DNA from: Pseudopedobacter alpinus
GTDB taxonomy: Bacteria > Bacteroidota > Bacteroidia > Sphingobacteriales > Sphingobacteriaceae
Direction: 5' to 3'
DNA length: 64,000 nt
Assembly (NCBI RefSeq): GCF_042684645.1
Contig: NZ_JBHULV010000003.1
Span: forward strand, 58,160 to 122,159
Notes under the pieces: model-generated
Told to the model about the DNA's origin: nothing
Seen by the model: the letters and a program-made list of their open reading frames with translations, nothing else
Database searches by the model: none
Shown here: positions 26,429 through 35,167 of the stretch, piece by piece
Layout: each line of letters begins with the position of its first letter
Position numbering within the stretch: position 1 is the first letter of the stretch
Program-made: the position numbers and the translations under genes

Positions 26429-28297
26429 GTGATGTTAAAACAATATAAAAATACTATAAGAAAAACGTTTATTGTATGCGCAATAGCAGCTAGTTTTTCT
26501 GCCTGCATAAATAAAGATGAATTTTTTGAATTGCAAGATAGAAATGGAATAGACGCTGCTATATGGAGCTCTGAGGGTTCTGTTCAAATGCATTTAAACC
26601 GGGCTTATGATGTGTGTATGCCTGCATTTCCTTTTCATTTGATACCCGATAGATATGGGGTTCATTTGGCTAGTGATGAAAACTTTTTCCCTGATGCTGA
26701 CCAATGGGCAAGAAATGCCTTAGGTATGGCAACTGATTTGGGTAACCATGATGTAAGATATACCGGAAATCAATATCAAGGTAATGCAGGTAATAACCGT
26801 TATTTTGATATAGCCCGATGTAATAATGCGATTAAATTTATTCCTGAAGGTACTATGCCACAGGCTTTAAAAAACAGATTTTTAGGTCAATATTATGCAC
26901 TTAGAGCCATGGTTTATTTTGAAATGGTAAAAGTTTATGGTGGAGTACCAATGGTATTGGAACCTTTGGATCCTGTAAATATTGGTAGTATCAAAGGAAG
27001 AGCTAGTGCAAGAGAATGTTTTCAGGTTATTATAAGTGATTTGGATAATGCCATGACTATGCTACAAGGGGTTGTGTGGGATGATGCAACTGAAAGAGGA
27101 AAAATAAATCGAGTAGCTGCTGCTGCATTAAAAGCAAAGGTTTTAATGTATTGGGCTAGTCCACAGTTTAATCCATTAAATGACCCTAAACATCCTTATG
27201 ACGCTGCAAGATGGCAAACTGCCTTAGAGGCTAATAAAGAAGCTTATGATATTGCTGTAGCTGCAGGTCATAGGTTATTACCTAATTATGCGGATATTTT
27301 TAGAGTTGAAGGTACGCCCAATACAGAAGCAATTTTGGTTAGAACTTACGCAAATAATATTGAAAGAAGAGGACATGACGCAGAATACCGCTCCAGACCA
27401 TCATCAGAAGGTGGTTCTCCTTATCAAGGATTTAGGGCAACCACTAAATTATTGGATGCTTATCCCATGAAAGATGGTAACCCTATAGGACAGTCAGGTT
27501 CATATACTTATGATCCTGTAATGTTTTGGCAAAACAGAGATCCACGATTTGAAGCAACTATAGCTTATAACGGAAGCAATTGGCCCTTAAGTGGAAACAT
27601 GAGTAGAAAGCAATGGGCTTATAATACCGCCATTAATGAAGGTACAGTAAGAGGTGTTTATTGTAAGCGTTTCACTACACCAAGTTTATCACCTGGAGTA
27701 GTAAGATACCAAGGCAATATTGGTGGTAATGGAATGGATTGGATAGAAATAAGGTTTGCAGAAGTGATGCTTAATTATGCCGAATGCTTAGCCGCAACTA
27801 ATAGTCCTGATTTAGCTAAAAATTTGATTAGAGAATTAAGACAAAGAGCAGGAATTGAAGCTGGAACAAATGATTATGGCTTGGGGAATGTAAGTGGGGT
27901 AGCTTTACAGGATTTAATATTGAATGAGAGGATGATTGAATTTGCATTCGAAAACAAAAGAAATTCAGATTTAAGAAGAACACGTAAAATGCATTTGCTG
28001 GCGGGTAATATGTCCACCATACAAATAGAACTAGCAAATGGAGCCACAACAAAGGCAATATTAGAAGCGGTTAACCCCACAACTAATGTTATGTTTCGGG
28101 AAACCATAAATATTAATAACAAAAGCACTTATCTTCAATACTTTAGACCATACACTTTGGTAACGCCAAATTATTTGCCCTATAATGTTCCAGAGTTTCA
28201 TTATTTCTACACTTTTCACAATGACTTTGTAAATACAGGTGTTGACATTCAACCAACTATAGGTTGGGCAGGTGGAACTTTTGATCCATTAGACTAG
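26429..28297 (+). CDS. susD: SusD/RagB-family surface glycan-binding lipoprotein
   Basis: A 622-residue outer-membrane lipoprotein that caps the SusC barrel and binds glycan. The signal peptide ends at a lipobox (SFSAC, Cys about 26). SusD marks are the TPR-like helices RFLGQYYALRAMVYFEMVKVYGGVPMVLEPL, then RVAAAALKAKVLMYWASPQFNP, and near the C-terminus LILNERMIEFAFENKRNSDLRRTRKM. MM at the start allows 26429 or 26432. It lies directly between susC and a lipoprotein gene and is certainly in the same operon. Confidence 0.93.
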   Translation: MMLKQYKNTIRKTFIVCAIAASFSACINKDEFFELQDRNGIDAAIWSSEGSVQMHLNRAYDVCMPAFPFHLIPDRYGVHLASDENFFPDADQWARNALGMATDLGNHDVRYTGNQYQGNAGNNRYFDIARCNNAIKFIPEGTMPQALKNRFLGQYYALRAMVYFEMVKVYGGVPMVLEPLDPVNIGSIKGRASARECFQVIISDLDNAMTMLQGVVWDDATERGKINRVAAAALKAKVLMYWASPQFNPLNDPKHPYDAARWQTALEANKEAYDIAVAAGHRLLPNYADIFRVEGTPNTEAILVRTYANNIERRGHDAEYRSRPSSEGGSPYQGFRATTKLLDAYPMKDGNPIGQSGSYTYDPVMFWQNRDPRFEATIAYNGSNWPLSGNMSRKQWAYNTAINEGTVRGVYCKRFTTPSLSPGVVRYQGNIGGNGMDWIEIRFAEVMLNYAECLAATNSPDLAKNLIRELRQRAGIEAGTNDYGLGNVSGVALQDLILNERMIEFAFENKRNSDLRRTRKMHLLAGNMSTIQIELANGATTKAILEAVNPTTNVMFRETININNKSTYLQYFRPYTLVTPNYLPYNVPEFHYFYTFHNDFVNTGVDIQPTIGWAGGTFDPLD

Positions 28298-28339
28298 ATT
28301 GCTATTTAAGGAAATGGTTTTACTTTAAATGATAAAAAA

Positions 28340-29305
28340 ATGAAAAATAAAAATATTTGGTTCTTATGCTGCCTAGTAGCGGGTTTGTTTACGCTGGCTT
28401 CCTGTAAAAAAGAGTCGCAAAATATATTTAACATGTTTACAGATGTTACTGTAACATATAATGGAACACATCCTTTTAGTGTTACAGATTATAAACTAGT
28501 TAATGATGGTGATAGCGTTTATATAGACTATACTGTAAACTCTGCCGAGGAAGACATGTATTTTATTACTGTTGAAAAAGTAGGTGGCGCAAGCGGAAAT
28601 AGTCCGGAACGTACCGTTACACCTATAACAAATGAAGCAGAAAGAAGGAGTTATTCCCGAGTTCTGAAGTTCAGAATGCAGCGTGATGGTAAAACAACCT
28701 ATCGTGTTTTTGCCTCAAATAGTAAGAACGTGTTTATTGGCGATGGCTATAAAAGTGTTACTATAGAAGGAAGACCAAGCTATACTTTTTTGGCTAATAG
28801 ATTTGTTTATGCGCCAGATACTTTAGAAAAAATTCGTCCTTCTTTTTATTCTATTGCTCAAGGCACAACTTTTAGCTATACCAATGGATTCTCAAATTCA
28901 GCAGCTATTGATTTTGGAATTTGGAGAAGACAAGACGTTCCACCACGACAAAATATGTTTGTTTACAACTTATATGCTTTAGATAGAACACCTAATCCGT
29001 TAACAGTTTATGATGTTAGTACATGGACTAAAAGAGCTACGAGGTTTAGTACTATAAGATCTGGAGGGACTAATATATTCCTTTACACTTTAACTTCTTC
29101 CAGTATAATTGAATCTAATGCAAGAAGCGCCAATCCAAATCTTACTGGTACTGCTTCTACAACCTCTCCAGCGGCTTTGTCAGCTGGTAATATAGTTTAT
29201 TTTGTTACACCCGAAGGAAAGTATGGTTGTATACTAGTAAATGCAGTTGCTAAGGATTATGAAGGTAGAGATTACCTGAGCATTAGTGTAAAGGTACAAA
29301 GGTAA
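28340..29305 (+). CDS. PUL lipoprotein of unknown fold, candidate surface glycan-binding protein
   Basis: A 321-residue lipoprotein (lipobox LASC, Cys about 22, followed by KKESQN) encoded 42 bases after susD. The mature protein is beta-rich and polar, with a first immunoglobulin-like block (VTVTYNGTHPFSVTDYKLVNDGDSVYIDYTVNSAEED) and a second half ending GNIVYFVTPEGKYGCILVNAV. Position and lipid anchor match SusE/SusF or SGBP proteins, but I see no recognisable sequence motif of those families. A terminator follows 21 bases after the stop, so it closes the susCD operon. Confidence 0.65.
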   Translation: MKNKNIWFLCCLVAGLFTLASCKKESQNIFNMFTDVTVTYNGTHPFSVTDYKLVNDGDSVYIDYTVNSAEEDMYFITVEKVGGASGNSPERTVTPITNEAERRSYSRVLKFRMQRDGKTTYRVFASNSKNVFIGDGYKSVTIEGRPSYTFLANRFVYAPDTLEKIRPSFYSIAQGTTFSYTNGFSNSAAIDFGIWRRQDVPPRQNMFVYNLYALDRTPNPLTVYDVSTWTKRATRFSTIRSGGTNIFLYTLTSSSIIESNARSANPNLTGTASTTSPAALSAGNIVYFVTPEGKYGCILVNAVAKDYEGRDYLSISVKVQR

Positions 29306-29326
29306 ATTCTATAAATTAAAATTTAT

Positions 29327-29361
29327 AAAAGAGGTTGTCTCAAAAAGACAGCCTCTTTTAT
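29327..29361 (+). terminator. Terminator of the susC-susD-lipoprotein operon
   Basis: AAAAGAGGTTGTC (29327-29339) pairs with GACAGCCTCTTTT (29347-29359) with one G-T wobble and a seven-base loop, followed by a short T-rich tail. Confidence 0.8.
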
Positions 29362-29442
29362 TTAAGTAAAATATCACTTTACTGTTAAATATAAAAACAA
29401 CATGAACAGAAAAGTAAATTTTTAATAAATAAACTATAATCC

Positions 29443-30612
29443 ATGATGAAAACACTTATTCCAATCATATTCCTCTTCATATTATTTACAAATACTATTG
29501 CTCAGGACAATGACTATAAGTTAATTGCTAATGTAAGGGCAGCTAAAATAGTGGTAGAATTACACCTTTCAGACACTGTAAAGGCGCAAAAAGTGAAAGC
29601 CTTAGTTGCAAATCAATACGCTACACTCAACGCTATTCATTCAAAAAGAGATCAGGACATCCAGCATAACAGAGCAAAGACAGCGTCAATTAAAGCAAAG
29701 GCAGATGAGGCTGTTAAAGTTTCGCACCAAAACTATATCTACAGTTTAAATCAGCTGCTTTCTAAAGATCAGGTTGAAGAGGTTAAAAATGGGATGACTT
29801 ACCATACCGTTCCACTTACTTATGCCAATTACCTGTTAATGTTACCTTATGCAACTCATCAGCAACAGGAAATGATTTGGGCTAATCTGATAGCGGCAAG
29901 AGAACAGGCTATGGATGGTGGTTCATCTAAAGAAAAGCATGCTTGGTTTAATAAATATAAAGGAAAAATTGCCAATCAATTATCTGCTGAGGGGTATGAT
30001 TTAAAAAAAGAGGGAGACGATTGGGCAAAGAGAAGAGATACGAAGTCAACTTCTTTAGAAATTACGCAATCCAATAAAATTATTCAAGTACTTAATTTAC
30101 AGGATAAAGCTAAAGCAGAATCGGTAAGAAATTTAGTTGCCTATCAATATCAGAAAATAGGGGAGCTGAATAAGCAATGGAAAAACCGTTTAATGGTAAT
30201 AGATTCATTAGCGAAAAGCAAAGAAGAGATAGATAAAGAAGCTGCAAAAGCTTGGGAGCAGCACAAAGCAGCGCTAGATCAACAGAGAACAATTTATTTA
30301 ACAAAACTTGGAAGCTGGTTAAATAGCGCCCAAATAGAAATAGTAAAAAATGAGATGACTGCTAATGGACTTCATACAGAGTTTAGTCGTTTTCAAGAAC
30401 TATTGCCTAATCTTACCGAAGTGCAGAAAGCAAAAGTTTATCAATACTTATTGGAGGCAAGGGAGAATGCCTTGAATGTATTAACAAGTCGGGAGCGAAA
30501 CCAATGGTTTATCAAATACCGTGGAAGAGCTAATAATTATCTTTCTGCAGAAGGTTATGATTTAAGAAAAGCAACAGAGGAGATAGAGAAGAAACAGGCA
30601 TTAAATAATTAA
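29443..30612 (+). CDS. Exported protein with two DUF3826 domains
   Basis: A 389-residue protein with a signal peptide (LFILFTNTIAQ, cleavage near residue 20). The DUF3826 block occurs twice: first with KNGMTYHTVPLTYANYLLMLPYATHQQQ ... KHAWFNKYKGKIANQLSAEGYDLKKEGDDW (about 20-200), then with KNEMTANGLHTEFSRFQELLPNLTEVQKAK ... RNQWFIKYRGRANNYLSAEGYDLRKATEEI (about 205-385). So it is a tandem duplication of the unit seen singly at 18621 and 50137. It stands between the susCD operon and a pectate lyase, with its own short upstream region. The function is unknown; a periplasmic binding or chaperone-like role is speculation. Confidence 0.78.
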   Translation: MMKTLIPIIFLFILFTNTIAQDNDYKLIANVRAAKIVVELHLSDTVKAQKVKALVANQYATLNAIHSKRDQDIQHNRAKTASIKAKADEAVKVSHQNYIYSLNQLLSKDQVEEVKNGMTYHTVPLTYANYLLMLPYATHQQQEMIWANLIAAREQAMDGGSSKEKHAWFNKYKGKIANQLSAEGYDLKKEGDDWAKRRDTKSTSLEITQSNKIIQVLNLQDKAKAESVRNLVAYQYQKIGELNKQWKNRLMVIDSLAKSKEEIDKEAAKAWEQHKAALDQQRTIYLTKLGSWLNSAQIEIVKNEMTANGLHTEFSRFQELLPNLTEVQKAKVYQYLLEARENALNVLTSRERNQWFIKYRGRANNYLSAEGYDLRKATEEIEKKQALNN

Positions 30613-30786
30613 AGGATTACAAATATGTTGGTTTAGTAAGAAAATGTCCTTTTTCAGTAGGTTTAAATCTTTACTGAGCATGTTAAAGTTGTTTTGAGAT
30701 GGGTCTCATCCCTACTTTACCAATCAAGCATATATCTGCTTATTTTGAATATCGTTTGCTAGTAACTAAAATAAATAAAAAAATAA

Positions 30787-32475
30787 ATGAAAAAGATTAC
30801 ACTTGACACAAAAAAAGATGCTTTAGTAGGCGGTTTTTCTACTGCTAATGCAGGAATAACAACACAGGCTGATTCAAAATGTGAACCCTTTTTAGCAAGT
30901 TTTTGGATCAAAAGATCGAAAACAATAGCATGCTATCAAATGCTAATTACGAGTTTGCTTTTACTTGCTGTTTTTTGTTCTAATGCGCAATTATATGCAC
31001 AAAGCAACACTCCAGAAGTGGGACAAATACCTCCTCACCCAACTCGTTTGCCAGAAGAAGTTATCCCTGCTTTTCCAGGAGCATGGGGCGGCGGAATGTT
31101 TACCAGCGGAGGGCGTGGGGGGAAAGTTATTGCTGTTACCAATCTTAACGATAGCGGACAAGGTAGCTTTCGGGCAGCCTTAGAGGCTAAAGGACCACGG
31201 ATTGTTGTTTTTCGTGTTGCTGGAACCATTAAAATAGATAGCGACCTTGATATCAATCATCCAGACATTACTATTGCTGGGCAGTCTGCTCCCGGAGATG
31301 GCGTTTGCATTGCAGGAACATTAAATATAAATACACATAACGTTATTGTTCGTCACTTACGTGTGAGACGTGGGGTACCGGTTGGTGGTCAGGGAGATGA
31401 TAATATTGGAGGTAATCCGGATCATCACATCATTATTGATCATTGCTCTACAAGTTGGGGAATGGACGAAAATATTTCTCTTTACCGCCACATGAGGCCG
31501 TCTTTTGATGGCAAAACTCAAATAAAAGATGCTGCACAGAATGTCACTGTTCAGTGGACTATTTCTAGCGAAGCGCTTAATGCCAGAGGGCATGCTTTTG
31601 GTGGTACATGGGGAGGAGATCCTTCAACATTTCACCACAATCTTTTTGCATCTAATACTGCTAGAAATCCTTCAATTGGGATGTCTGGTCCGTTTGATTT
31701 CAGGTATAACGTTATTTTTAACTGGGGTCATCGTTCAATAGATGGAGGAGATGAAACCTCTATGGTGAATCTTATTAATAACTATTTCAAACCAGGTCCT
31801 GCAACAAACGAAAATATAAGGGCAGTTTTTGCTCGTATCGAACAACGTAGCATGTACTCTCCTGGAAGCGCATGGAAAGAAGGTGATTGGTATCCTAAAG
31901 AACAAAATCGACCGGGCAAATGGTATGTTGCGGGTAATATTATGGAAGGAAACCAACAATTGAACATTAACAATTGGGCGGGTATGCGTAGCAAAGAGAC
32001 AAAAGCATCGATAATTTCTGATGATAGTATGTCTGAAAACATTGCTCGTGTAAATACCCCTTTTGTAGGATGGCCGGTAGCTCCACACCAAACAGCCGGA
32101 ACTGCTTATGAATCTGTATTGGCTAAAGCCGGGGCAACTTTACCTAAACGTGATGCTGTAGATGCCCGTGTTACAGAAATGGTGCGCACAGGAAGAACCA
32201 CGACTAAAACCGGTATTATTAAAGAAATATCAGAGGTAGGCGGATATCCTAAATTATCATATGATCCCGCTAAAGTACTTGTTGATAGTGATGGCGATGG
32301 TATGCCTGACGCATGGGAAATTAAAAATAATCTCGACCCTAAAAACCCTAAAGATGGCGCTATGGATGCTGATGGCGACGGTTATACCAATGTGGAAGAA
32401 TACCTGAATGGCACTAATCCGCAGGAAAAAATCAATTACCGCAATCTTGGCAATAACGTTGATACAATCAGTTAA
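30787..32475 (+). CDS. Pectate lyase, PL1 family
   Basis: The PL1 beta-helix spans about residues 94-430: AWGGGMFTSGGRGGKVIAVT, ITIAGQSAPGDGVCIA, HCSTSWGMDENIS, FHHNLFASNTARNPSIG and FDFRYNVIFNWGHRSIDGGD; the last two hold the usual catalytic Arg region. Near residue 500 a DSDGDGMPDAWE / DADGDGYTNVEEYL segment resembles a calcium-binding type-3 repeat. The reading frame begins 51 residues before a clear signal peptide (MLITSLLLLAVFCSNAQLYAQ), so ATG at 30940 is a plausible real start; no promoter evidence decides this. Export is likely, but there is no type IX tail. Confidence 0.87.
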   Translation: MKKITLDTKKDALVGGFSTANAGITTQADSKCEPFLASFWIKRSKTIACYQMLITSLLLLAVFCSNAQLYAQSNTPEVGQIPPHPTRLPEEVIPAFPGAWGGGMFTSGGRGGKVIAVTNLNDSGQGSFRAALEAKGPRIVVFRVAGTIKIDSDLDINHPDITIAGQSAPGDGVCIAGTLNINTHNVIVRHLRVRRGVPVGGQGDDNIGGNPDHHIIIDHCSTSWGMDENISLYRHMRPSFDGKTQIKDAAQNVTVQWTISSEALNARGHAFGGTWGGDPSTFHHNLFASNTARNPSIGMSGPFDFRYNVIFNWGHRSIDGGDETSMVNLINNYFKPGPATNENIRAVFARIEQRSMYSPGSAWKEGDWYPKEQNRPGKWYVAGNIMEGNQQLNINNWAGMRSKETKASIISDDSMSENIARVNTPFVGWPVAPHQTAGTAYESVLAKAGATLPKRDAVDARVTEMVRTGRTTTKTGIIKEISEVGGYPKLSYDPAKVLVDSDGDGMPDAWEIKNNLDPKNPKDGAMDADGDGYTNVEEYLNGTNPQEKINYRNLGNNVDTIS

Positions 32476-32545
32476 TTGCTATTTTGTAATAGCTTTAGGT
32501 ATAAAAAACTTTTAAATGAAGAAATAGTCAGCAATAAATTCGAAT

Positions 32546-32577
32546 AATACCTAACTCTGAAAGGGGTTGGGTATTTT
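32546..32577 (+). terminator. Terminator of the second pectate lyase
   Basis: AATACCTAAC (32546-32555) pairs with GTTGGGTATT (32566-32575) with one wobble, followed by TT. A second, shorter hairpin with the same AATACC/GGTATT arms lies at 32955-32980. Confidence 0.6.
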
Positions 32578-32817
32578 CTAAAATATTCCGTTTCAATAAA
32601 AAACACTAAAATCACAGTTGCGCTCTTAGAAGAAACGCTAACTAATATTGAAATTAACTTCGCACTTAATTAATGAAAATCTTCTATTTGTTTTTTTATC
32701 ATCATATTATTTAACCCAACAATGTTGTATCCGCAACTTCAGGGGCATATCTATGCAAGCGTTGATAAAAAAATATGAAGACCTAATATGGGACAAATCA
32801 AGTAGGGTGTAATACAA

Positions 32818-32955
32818 ATGTTAAAGTCTGATGTGTTGGTAGTTAGTAAACGGAATAACCATTACCTAAAATATCTAAACGATTATCAGCTAAGTCGTCT
32901 TTCTAAAATCGAGTCCAAAAACTTCTCGCTCTACTGGGAATTTATGGAAAGATAA
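32818..32955 (+). CDS. Possible 45-residue protein, unknown
   Basis: ATG at 32818 opens a 45-codon frame with a polar, basic product (SDVLVVSKRNNHYLKYLNDY...), ending at the edge of a small hairpin (32955-32980). I recognise no family. It may be a remnant of a longer gene. The rest of the 1-kb gap 32476-33494 shows only terminators, the shared promoter segment at 33072 and a 389-base leader region. Confidence 0.2.
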   Translation: MLKSDVLVVSKRNNHYLKYLNDYQLSRLSKIESKNFSLYWEFMER

Positions 32956-33071
32956 ATACCCTGAAGAAAAGCAAGGTATTTTCATGCTTGCAGTTATATT
33001 GGTAATTATACCAATATCAAGTTATTTTGATGATAATTTTACTTCATAATTTAGTAGGATTGAAAAATTAT

Positions 33072-33106
33072 TTTTTTATATTTGAATATCATATTCATAT
33101 ATGATT
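33072..33106 (+). promoter_or_regulatory. Promoter/operator shared with susC (copy B)
   Basis: Identical for 35 bases to 22925-22959, including the -7 box TATATTTG (33077-33084) and the inverted repeat TCATAT-N4-ATATGA. It lies 389 bases before the third pectate lyase gene, the first gene of the long enzyme operon. The same regulator probably reads both sites. Confidence 0.65.
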
Positions 33107-33494
33107 AATTAAAGCCAAGTTAAACTTATATTTCAAACTGTTCATTTTAAATTTAAAATGTTAGTTAAGAAGTATTATAAAATCATGAAATAAACAAATT
33201 GATTAAAGAATCTTCATAATTAATTTAGGTGTAATTGGTTATCCTAAAAAGTTTCTCAAATTTTAAGTGATTAGAAGGGAGTATATAAAAAAGGCCCCAT
33301 TCAATAATTACACAAAATAAAAGAATGAGAGACACAAATGTTAAAGTTTATGGTAAGATACTATAATTTTTAGTGAAAATTTCACTAATAAACCGAGAAA
33401 AAGCTTATTAAATTTGATTAATCATATACTATATCAATTGTAGTAAATACCAACTTCAGCTTAAGCTGAAAAATTATAAACCATAATTAATAAT

Positions 33495-35144
33495 ATGAAA
33501 AATTATTCATTGTCAGTTTTGCTGATGTTCGTTTGTTTTAACTTATTTGCTCAGTACCCTTCAATATCTGCGGAGGATCAAAAAAAGAGTAAAGAATTGA
33601 TGGATGCAGCTGTGTCTCACTCAGATTCTGCGTGGCTTAAGGCTCTTCCTATGATCAAACAAGAAGAGGCAATGGGCAAACCTTACGTACCATGGGCACA
33701 TCGCCCAACTGATTTGCCTCAATCAGATTTATTGGCATTTCCCGGAGCAGAAGGTGGAGGTGCTTATTCTTTTGGAGGCCGTGGGGGAAAAGTAATTGTG
33801 GTTAAAAATTTAAACGACAGTGGACCTGGTTCTTTACGTGAAGCCTGTGAACAAGGTGGAGCCAGAATAGTGGTTTTTAATGTTTCAGGGATTATTAAAT
33901 TAAAAACACCTTTAATTGTTAGAGCTCCATATATGACCATTGCTGGTCAAAGTGCACCGGGCGATGGCGTTTGTATTGCAGGAGAATCTTTCTGGATCAA
34001 TACCCATGATGTAGTAGTAAGGTTTATGCGTTTCAGACGTGGAGATACTTGGGTGGGTAGGAGAGATGATGCCATAGGCGGTAATCCAATTGGTAACATT
34101 ATGATTGATCACGTATCTGCAAGCTGGGGATTAGACGAAAATATGTCAATGTATCGTCACATGTATAACGATAGCACAGGAAAAACCGAAGAGAAATTTC
34201 CTACAGTAAATATTACCATTCAAAATTCTATTTTTTCCGAAGCTTTAGATACTTGGAATCACTCATTCGGAAGTACCTTAGGTGGCGAGAATTGTATGTT
34301 TACCAGAAATCTTTGGGCAAACAACGCAGGGAGAAATCCATCAATAGGATGGAACGGAATATTTAACTTTGTAAATAACGTAGTTTTTAATTGGGTGCAC
34401 CGTTCTACCGATGGTGGAGACTATACCGCTTTATACAATATTGTAAATAACTATTATAAACCAGGTCCTGCAACACCAAAAAACGAATCCATTTCATACC
34501 GAATTTTAAAACCAGAAGCTGGCCGCAGTAAATTACCTTATGTTGTTTTTGGTAGAGCTCATGTTGAAGGAAACATTGTAGAAGGGAACGAGAAAGTAAC
34601 TCGAGACAATTGGAATGGCGGCATTCAGATAGAAAACAAAAAAGGTAGTGAAATGTCTTATGACGAAGCAAAGCCCTATTTTGCAGCTATGCGAGTTAAA
34701 AAACCTATGCCAATGGCTCATGTTACCATTTTACCTGCCGATAAAGCAAAAGAATATGTGTTAGAAAACGTAGGCGCAAATTTACCAGTTCGTGATGCAG
34801 TTGATGTTCGAATTATTAATCAAACCAAAACCGGAAAAATCGAATCACCTGCAAACGTAGTAGCTCCTACTTCTCAGTTTAAACACAGAAGAATGGAATT
34901 AGATTCTTACAAATTAGGAATCATCACAGATATAAACCAAGTTGGTGGTTATCCGGTATATGCTGGTAAGCCTTATAAAGACCAAGATAATGATGGTATT
35001 CCGGATGATTATGAGAAAAAAAATGGTTTAAATCCTAAAGATTCGAATGATTCAAGAGCTATTGCAGCAAATGGATACAGTAATATTGAAAATTATCTGA
35101 ATAGTTTGGTAAATATTAAAACAGTAACACCTGCTGCTAAATAA
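33495..35144 (+). CDS. Pectate lyase, PL1 family; first gene of the enzyme operon
   Basis: A 549-residue exported lyase with a signal peptide (LLMFVCFNLFAQ). The PL1 helix spans about residues 78-420: FPGAEGGGAYSFGGRGGKVI, MTIAGQSAPGDGVCIA, DHVSASWGLDENMS, NLWANNAGRNPSIGWNG and NFVNNVVFNWVHRSTDGGD. The C-terminus carries DQDNDGIPDDYEKKNGLNPKDSNDS (about 496), a calcium-type repeat as in its paralogue at 30787. The two proteins share layout and most motifs, so they are an expanded paralogue pair. The next gene starts 24 bases downstream. Confidence 0.9.
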   Translation: MKNYSLSVLLMFVCFNLFAQYPSISAEDQKKSKELMDAAVSHSDSAWLKALPMIKQEEAMGKPYVPWAHRPTDLPQSDLLAFPGAEGGGAYSFGGRGGKVIVVKNLNDSGPGSLREACEQGGARIVVFNVSGIIKLKTPLIVRAPYMTIAGQSAPGDGVCIAGESFWINTHDVVVRFMRFRRGDTWVGRRDDAIGGNPIGNIMIDHVSASWGLDENMSMYRHMYNDSTGKTEEKFPTVNITIQNSIFSEALDTWNHSFGSTLGGENCMFTRNLWANNAGRNPSIGWNGIFNFVNNVVFNWVHRSTDGGDYTALYNIVNNYYKPGPATPKNESISYRILKPEAGRSKLPYVVFGRAHVEGNIVEGNEKVTRDNWNGGIQIENKKGSEMSYDEAKPYFAAMRVKKPMPMAHVTILPADKAKEYVLENVGANLPVRDAVDVRIINQTKTGKIESPANVVAPTSQFKHRRMELDSYKLGIITDINQVGGYPVYAGKPYKDQDNDGIPDDYEKKNGLNPKDSNDSRAIAANGYSNIENYLNSLVNIKTVTPAAK

Positions 35145-35167
35145 TAAAACCTTTAAAAGGATCGTAA

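Noticed and set aside
31735..32091. 118-codon minus-strand frame
   Set aside because: It lies antisense inside a clear pectate lyase gene.
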